Assembly: GCA_016927965.1 (NCBI GenBank)
Contig: JAFGLP010000133.1
Span: 1 to 18,693 of the forward strand
Direction: 5' to 3'
Length of the DNA stretch: 18,693 nucleotides
Source: Dehalococcoidia bacterium
GTDB lineage: Bacteria; Chloroflexota; Dehalococcoidia; GIF9; UBA5629
Numbering within the stretch: the stretch's first letter is position 1; each line of letters opens with the position of its first letter. This document shows, piece by piece, positions 14,857 through 18,693 of the stretch. A model generated the notes under the pieces. It was not told where the DNA came from. It worked only from the letters and a program-made list of their open reading frames with translations, and did no database searches. The position numbers and the translations under genes were made by a program.

Positions 14857-14892
14857 CTTCCTTTGCAGCGGTAGCCATCGCTGCAAAGGAAG
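14857..14892. repeat. Perfect 14-bp inverted repeat, probable bidirectional terminator
   Basis: CTTCCTTTGCAGCG (14857-14870) and CGCTGCAAAGGAAG (14879-14892) are exact reverse complements around the 8-base loop GTAGCCAT. It sits 23 bp past the degV-family stop and between two convergent genes. It lacks a U-tract on both strands, so a terminator of ordinary type is not proven. A TATACT hexamer with a TTACCG at 17-nt spacing ends at its left arm. The remainder of 14662-14915 is AT-rich with no gene seen. Confidence 0.6.
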
Positions 14893-14915
14893 GCAAAACC
14901 CTGAACGGTGATTAA

Positions 14916-15785
14916 TCAGGGCATATCCGCCAGTAATTCTGCTGCGGCATAAGCAACACCCACCATGCTGGTACCCGTATGAGCGCCAAGTACCAGGGAT
15001 AAATGGGATGTTGGCAGCCAGTTGCAGGCAAAACGTTTATCAACCAGTTCACGCAGCGTACCTGCCCCCTCAGGATTCGCTGCATGCAGTACCTGTGCCC
15101 GCAAAGCGCTGCCGGGCGCATGCTTGCGCGAGATAAGATCAACCAGCCCTTCAACCGCCCGTTTGAAAGTCCTCGACTGTCCCATCTGCACGTAGGTCCC
15201 TTTAACTTTTTCCACACCGATGATAGGCCGTATATTCAGCAATGACGCTATCAAACCCTTCATATGGCTAATGCGGCCACCGTGGATTAAATACTTGAGG
15301 TCATTCAATGTATACAAGCTGTCGCTGGCTGCGCTGACACGTCCGATAAGCGACAAAATTTTTTCTTTCTGCCATCCTGCCTTTATGGCCCTGGCAGCAG
15401 ATGACACCTGCCATCCGGCAGCTGCAGAGAGCGTTTTGGTGTCAATAACAGTGACATTTGCCTCCGGCACCGATTCGGCTGCCACCCTGGCCGAATTGAA
15501 AGTGCCGCTCAGCCCCGAACTCATATGAATAGATAAAATGTCCGGGTCGGCGGTTGCCAGCTTCTTGTAAACCCCGGCGAAATCACCCGGGGACGGCGTA
15601 GATGTGGTAGGAAAACTCTCCGTCGATGCCAGCAGCTTATAGAAATCTTCGGCGTTCATATCCACGCCCTCACGGTATGACTTGCCCTCCAGTGTTACAA
15701 CCAGAGGAAGCACATGGATATTCAGATCCTTCACTTCTTCCGCAGGCAGGCACAGATCCGTTCCACTGTCGGTTACGATTTGCAT
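14916..15785 (-). CDS. DegV family fatty-acid-binding protein
   Basis: A 289-residue DegV (FakB-like) protein. Characterised members bind a fatty acid and present it to the kinase FakA for phosphorylation. Visible marks are the N-terminal V-T-D-S-G-T-D, T-T-S-T-P-S-P-G-D-F (about 60-69), M-S-S-G-L-S-G-T-F (about 88-96) and G-G-R-I-S, which together line the lipid pocket. Length is typical and the gene is intact. ATG 15785 has GGGAG six bases upstream. No fakA (DAK2-domain) gene is in the window. The upstream region carries a 10-bp direct repeat that may bind a regulator. Confidence 0.93.
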   Translation of the reverse strand: MQIVTDSGTDLCLPAEEVKDLNIHVLPLVVTLEGKSYREGVDMNAEDFYKLLASTESFPTTSTPSPGDFAGVYKKLATADPDILSIHMSSGLSGTFNSARVAAESVPEANVTVIDTKTLSAAAGWQVSSAARAIKAGWQKEKILSLIGRVSAASDSLYTLNDLKYLIHGGRISHMKGLIASLLNIRPIIGVEKVKGTYVQMGQSRTFKRAVEGLVDLISRKHAPGSALRAQVLHAANPEGAGTLRELVDKRFACNWLPTSHLSLVLGAHTGTSMVGVAYAAAELLADMP

Positions 15786-15810
15786 TTTAAACTCCCTTCA
15801 ATATCACATC

Positions 15811-15848
15811 CTGACTAAATTATTTGAATTCCGGTTTACTGACTAAAT
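15811..15848. repeat. Direct repeat CTGACTAAAT upstream of the degV-family gene
   Basis: CTGACTAAAT occurs at 15811-15820 and 15839-15848, with similar AT-rich flanks, 28 bp apart (close to an integral number of helical turns). It lies 26-63 bp upstream of the gene start. It is a candidate operator pair; no known motif is assigned. The rest of 15849-16029 shows no gene. Confidence 0.35.
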
Positions 15849-16029
15849 AATAGAGCCGGTGTGGTAAATTTCTGAATATATTCTAACAGGACTGCGTCAT
15901 AAATTCAGTTTATTATGGCTGTTTTGGTACTTTGCCGCCCGCTATCCTGGCGCTGATTTTATTACCATTCGCCAGACCATAGACGAAATATGCCGCTGTA
16001 TTTTAAATCCATTTTTGAGAATATTTAAA

Positions 16030-16049
16030 CGGGTGCTGTCAGACACCCG
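16030..16049 (-). terminator. Terminator of the SDR operon
   Basis: CGGGTG (16049-16044, minus strand) pairs with CACCCG (16035-16030) around an 8-base loop, beginning 8 bp after the stop of the extended SDR gene. TTTAAATATT follows on the minus strand. The short T-run makes it a modest intrinsic terminator. Confidence 0.5.
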
Positions 16050-16056
16050 CCTCAAA

Positions 16057-17061
16057 TCAAGCCCGCCCGGACGCCATTTGCAGACGCAGGTTGCTGATAA
16101 ACCACTGCACCGCATCGGCGATGGATTCTCTGGCAGGCCTGCTGTGATAGCCAAGCTCCAGGCGCGCCTTCTGTGAGGTTACCACAGAATTGCTGGCCAG
16201 CACGTCCACTGAGTAGCTGGTAAACAGCGGCTTGCTCCTGATAAAGTGGTAATATAACGGGGCGACCACACCCGCCGTACGGGCCAGCCAGGACGGCACC
16301 TTATATGACGGCGCCTTCACCCCGGTAATCTCCTGCAGCATTTTCATCAGGTCTTTGACGGATACCTGCTCACCGGACAATATATAGGTCTCACCCTTGC
16401 GGCCATGCGTGCCGGCCAGGTGCATGCCGTGCGCTACGTCCCTGACATCCGCAAAGTCATACGCCCCGTCCATATAGGCATTTAGCTTTCTACGTGTAAA
16501 ATCAAGTATGAGCTGGCCCATCTCCGAAATCCTGAAGTCGTACGGCCCGATAACTCCTGTCGGACACACGATCACCGCATCCAGCCCCTCCTGTGCTGCT
16601 TTCTTCACTTCCATAGTGGCCTTGGCCTTGCACTTGGCATAATCGCCTAAAACATGTAGTGGATCGGGCGGACAGGACTCATCAATCACGGTCCCATGCG
16701 GCGGTTCATTGAGCGCATGGATCGAACTGGTATAGACCAGCCGGTTGACCTTATTTGTCGCACAGGCTTTAATCACGTTCTGTGTACCCCTAACATTAAC
16801 CCTGTGCAGTATGTCGTCTTTGCCTGACGATATGGATATCATCCCCGCCAGATGATATACGGTGTCAATCCCCTGGAATGCGTTAATGAGAGAATCGAGG
16901 TCGCATATATCACCCCTGACAATTTCCACGTTTAACCCTCGCAGCGGCAGATCATCTTCGAAAGGCAGGGTAAGCACCTTCACCTTTTCATTGCCCTGTG
17001 TAAGCTCCCTGACAAGAACGTTGCCTATGTGCCCTGTGGCACCAGTCACCAGTATATTCAT
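16057..17061 (-). CDS. NAD(P)-dependent epimerase/dehydratase (extended SDR)
   Basis: A 334-residue extended short-chain dehydrogenase/reductase. The N-terminal V-T-G-A-T-G-H-I-G (5-13) is the dinucleotide-binding loop, followed by the D-I-C-D-L acidic pair (51-55), H-L-A-G-M, and a catalytic S112/S113 with Y141-x3-K145. The C-terminal third is less conserved and sets the substrate. It resembles NAD-dependent epimerases and 3-beta-hydroxysteroid dehydrogenase/dihydroflavonol reductase-like enzymes; the exact substrate is unknown. ATG 17061 has GAGGAAG just upstream. It is the last gene of a three-gene minus-strand unit (MarR, SDR, this gene), 43 bp after the classical SDR. Confidence 0.9.
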   Translation of the reverse strand: MNILVTGATGHIGNVLVRELTQGNEKVKVLTLPFEDDLPLRGLNVEIVRGDICDLDSLINAFQGIDTVYHLAGMISISSGKDDILHRVNVRGTQNVIKACATNKVNRLVYTSSIHALNEPPHGTVIDESCPPDPLHVLGDYAKCKAKATMEVKKAAQEGLDAVIVCPTGVIGPYDFRISEMGQLILDFTRRKLNAYMDGAYDFADVRDVAHGMHLAGTHGRKGETYILSGEQVSVKDLMKMLQEITGVKAPSYKVPSWLARTAGVVAPLYYHFIRSKPLFTSYSVDVLASNSVVTSQKARLELGYHSRPARESIADAVQWFISNLRLQMASGRA

Positions 17062-17104
17062 TTTTTTCTTCCTCTATTGAGGACTCCTTTTCACAGTATT
17101 TATA

Positions 17105-17983
17105 TCAGGTCGTCTGCAGGCCCATGCCTTTTAACATGAACTGGTCAAGCAAGCGGTCCGGCACCAGTCTACAAAACATTGATACCAGCCTGGCGTCTGC
17201 GCCTACGACGTAGCGTGTCCTGGGCCTGCGGGAAACCAGCGCATGTACCACACTCCTGACCACCGCATCCACGGGAATAGCCGCCCTTACAATGCCCGCC
17301 GAAGCCCGGATGCCTGCAGCAATGGTCTGTTCGTACAGTTTTCGCTTATGCGCCGGCACTTCTTTCATCGCATTTTTAGCAGCGGCTATCGAGTACTGTA
17401 ATATTGGTGTGGCTATGACACCGGGTTCGATAATGGAAACCTCTATCCCCCACGGCTTGAGCTCCATGCGAAGTGTATCAGTCAGCGCCTCCAGAGCAAA
17501 TTTAGAAGCGCAATAAGCTCCGATCAGCGGCATGGCCATCCTGCCTTCTTTTGATCCCATATTTATAATCCGGCCTTTTCCCCGGCGCAGCAGTGGGAGA
17601 AAGGCCTGCGTGACCGCCATCTGGCCGACCACATTGACCTCCATCTGCCTGCGCAGCTCGTTTACGGGAAGCAACTCAAGCGGCCCGGCCACGGCAATCC
17701 CTGCATTATTGATCAGTCCGGCGATCCCTTTTTCACCGGCAATTCCGGATACAATGCCGGCAGCTGCTGCAATCGATTCGTCCGAAGACACATCCATCAG
17801 CACGGGCAAAACCATTCCGCTGGCTTTCCTCCTCAGACGATCCCCATCAGACGGCCTGCGTACGCCGGCAAATACCGAGAAGCCCAGCTTGCTTAATGCC
17901 AGAGCACATGCTTCGCCAATACCTCTTGATGCCCCGCTGATTACAACAGCGCCTCTGTTCACAGCACGTTTATTTTTCAACAT
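17105..17983 (-). CDS. Classical short-chain dehydrogenase/reductase
   Basis: A 292-residue classical SDR with the full set of marks: G-A-S-R-G-I-G (17-23), L-M-D-V (62-65), N-N-A-G (92-95), N117, S144, and Y157-x3-K161. The tail beyond the Rossmann core (about 200-292) resembles the longer SDRs that act on hydrophobic alcohols, retinoids or steroids. The cofactor is plausibly NADP, given the Ser-Arg in the glycine loop and V-R-R after strand 2. ATG 17983 has no clear ribosome binding site; the gene lies 38 bp after the marR-family gene and is likely co-transcribed with it. Substrate unknown. Confidence 0.92.
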   Translation of the reverse strand: MLKNKRAVNRGAVVISGASRGIGEACALALSKLGFSVFAGVRRPSDGDRLRRKASGMVLPVLMDVSSDESIAAAAGIVSGIAGEKGIAGLINNAGIAVAGPLELLPVNELRRQMEVNVVGQMAVTQAFLPLLRRGKGRIINMGSKEGRMAMPLIGAYCASKFALEALTDTLRMELKPWGIEVSIIEPGVIATPILQYSIAAAKNAMKEVPAHKRKLYEQTIAAGIRASAGIVRAAIPVDAVVRSVVHALVSRRPRTRYVVGADARLVSMFCRLVPDRLLDQFMLKGMGLQTT

Positions 17984-18021
17984 TTTTTAATATTGACTGC
18001 CCAATTTAATATAGCCTTCAT

Positions 18022-18513
18022 TTACGTTTGCTTTTCCTTCTCCTCACCCGTTTCCACGGTAATCATGACGCCAAGCGCCTCGTCGATCATCTTCAACCGG
18101 GAGATATCCATCCCGGACAGCAGTTGCCTGGCCTTCTCGCGTGAAGTCTTCCATAATTTATCTGTCATCACCCGACCCTGCACCGAAAGCTGGCACATGA
18201 CTACCCTGCGGTCTTCTTTATGGTTTTCCCGCGTTACCAGTTCCCTTTCCACCAGACGGTCTAATATACCCGTAGCAGTTGCCAGCGAGACACCCAGCGA
18301 CGACGCCAGTTCGCTCATGCGGGTAGGGCCGTAGAGATACAGCAGCAGCACTACTTTTAGCTGCGGCGTAGTCAGGTCCATCTCCATCAATTCCTTGTGA
18401 GCAAGCGGCAATACCTCTCGGAATATATTGGAAATGCCCTGCAAGATACGGTCAACGACTTCGTCCTTCTCAACCGATTTACCACCAGTGATTTGCTGAC
18501 GGTCGTTTTTCAT
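18022..18513 (-). CDS. MarR family transcriptional regulator
   Basis: A 163-residue MarR-type winged-helix dimer. The DNA-binding part (about 50-115) has R-M-S-E-L-A-S-S-L-G-V-S as the helix-turn-helix, I-L-D-R-L-V-E-R-E-L as the recognition helix, and the wing with D-R-R (T-R-E-N-H-K-E-D-R-R). These regulators usually repress their own operon and release DNA on binding a small, often phenolic or lipophilic ligand. ATG 18513 is preferred because AGGA stands seven bases upstream. ATG 18519 is also in frame and sits six bases after TATCCT, so it would suit a leaderless mRNA. Two palindromes overlap the promoter, supporting autoregulation of this gene and the two SDR genes behind it. Confidence 0.93.
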   Translation of the reverse strand: MKNDRQQITGGKSVEKDEVVDRILQGISNIFREVLPLAHKELMEMDLTTPQLKVVLLLYLYGPTRMSELASSLGVSLATATGILDRLVERELVTRENHKEDRRVVMCQLSVQGRVMTDKLWKTSREKARQLLSGMDISRLKMIDEALGVMITVETGEEKEKQT

Positions 18514-18517
18514 ACTC

Positions 18518-18547
18518 ATATCCTAAGGATATCACAAATATTTTGTG
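18518..18547. promoter_or_regulatory. Two abutting 15-bp palindromes, candidate MarR operators
   Basis: ATATCCT-A-AGGATAT (18518-18532) is a perfect 7-bp inverted repeat around one base. It is followed with no gap by CACAAA-TAT-TTTGTG (18533-18547), a 6-bp inverted repeat around three bases. They cover the predicted -10, the spacer and the ribosome binding site of the marR-family gene, so binding would block expression. Confidence 0.6.
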
Positions 18548-18555
18548 TAAGGCAA
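18526..18555 (-). promoter_or_regulatory. Candidate promoter of the marR-SDR operon
   Basis: On the minus strand TTGCCT (18555-18550), an 18-nt spacer and TATCCT (18531-18526) form a fair promoter. The predicted start is about 18519, at the first ATG. It is covered by the two palindromes. Confidence 0.4.
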
Positions 18556-18564
18556 ATTATTTAT

Positions 18565-18592
18565 CTGGCAATAATTATTTTACATTTGCCAG
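18565..18592. repeat. Inverted repeat CTGGCAA...TTGCCAG
   Basis: 7-bp arms (18565-18571 and 18586-18592) flank 14 AT-rich bases, upstream of the marR promoter. It may be a further regulator site or part of a divergent promoter. Nothing recognisable was found in 18593-18693. Confidence 0.35.
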
Positions 18593-18693
18593 TGGGAGTA
18601 ATTAAAAGCGCAACGAGGAGCCACCGCCGGTTTGAGGGTAATGCTGATGGTTAATTAATAATAGGCTTATGGCCGTATTGCTAAATAATTAAA

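Noticed and set aside
15947..15975. CTGGCG...CGCCAG inverted repeat in the degV/SDR gap
   Set aside because: Six-base arms 17 bases apart are expected by chance in a region of this size, and it has no positional link to a gene.

Overview
This window is from a bacterial chromosome of about 50% GC (judged by eye, with one clearly AT-rich patch). It looks like an anaerobe or facultative anaerobe with [NiFe]-hydrogenase metabolism. Small lipoproteins, a PAS/HD-GYP signalling protein, leaderless-type promoters and gene content would fit Chloroflexota (Dehalococcoidia-like) or a related lineage, but no marker gene here fixes the phylum, so this is a low-confidence inference. No rRNA, tRNA, CRISPR array, transposase or phage gene was recognised.

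Layout. (1) 1-714: 3' part of a self-cleaving P1-family (S58/DmpA-NylC) peptidase. (2) 753-8031, + strand: hydrogenase maturation genes hypF, hypC, hypD, hypE and a nickel-dependent maturation endopeptidase. Between hypC and hypD lie a six-bladed TolB-like propeller lipoprotein and an AT-rich unknown gene carrying a HEPN-like R-N-x4-H motif. A well-supported small minus-strand gene sits between hypF and hypC. (3) 8088-8357: a small zinc-ribbon HNH-like protein. (4) 8497-9681 (-): an orphan branched-chain-amino-acid-type substrate-binding lipoprotein. It is divergent from (5) 9862-14338 (+): a six-PAS HD-GYP phosphodiesterase whose stop overlaps a GlcD/D-lactate-dehydrogenase-type FAD oxidoreductase. 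(6) 14404-14661: a three-helix small membrane protein behind a near-consensus promoter. (7) 14916-15785 (-): a DegV-family fatty-acid-binding protein. (8) 18513-16057 (-): an apparent operon of a MarR regulator, a classical SDR and an extended SDR.

How it fits together. HypF makes the thiocarbamate cyanide precursor with HypE. HypC and HypD carry and reduce the Fe(CN)2CO unit, and the endopeptidase trims the large-subunit C-terminus after nickel insertion. hypA, hypB and the hydrogenase structural genes are not in the window. hypF and hypC each have a TANNNT -10 hexamer exactly six bases before the start codon and no Shine-Dalgarno, and hypD is nearly the same, which suggests leaderless transcription. 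The marR promoter carries two abutting 15-bp palindromes, as expected for autorepression of the reductase operon.
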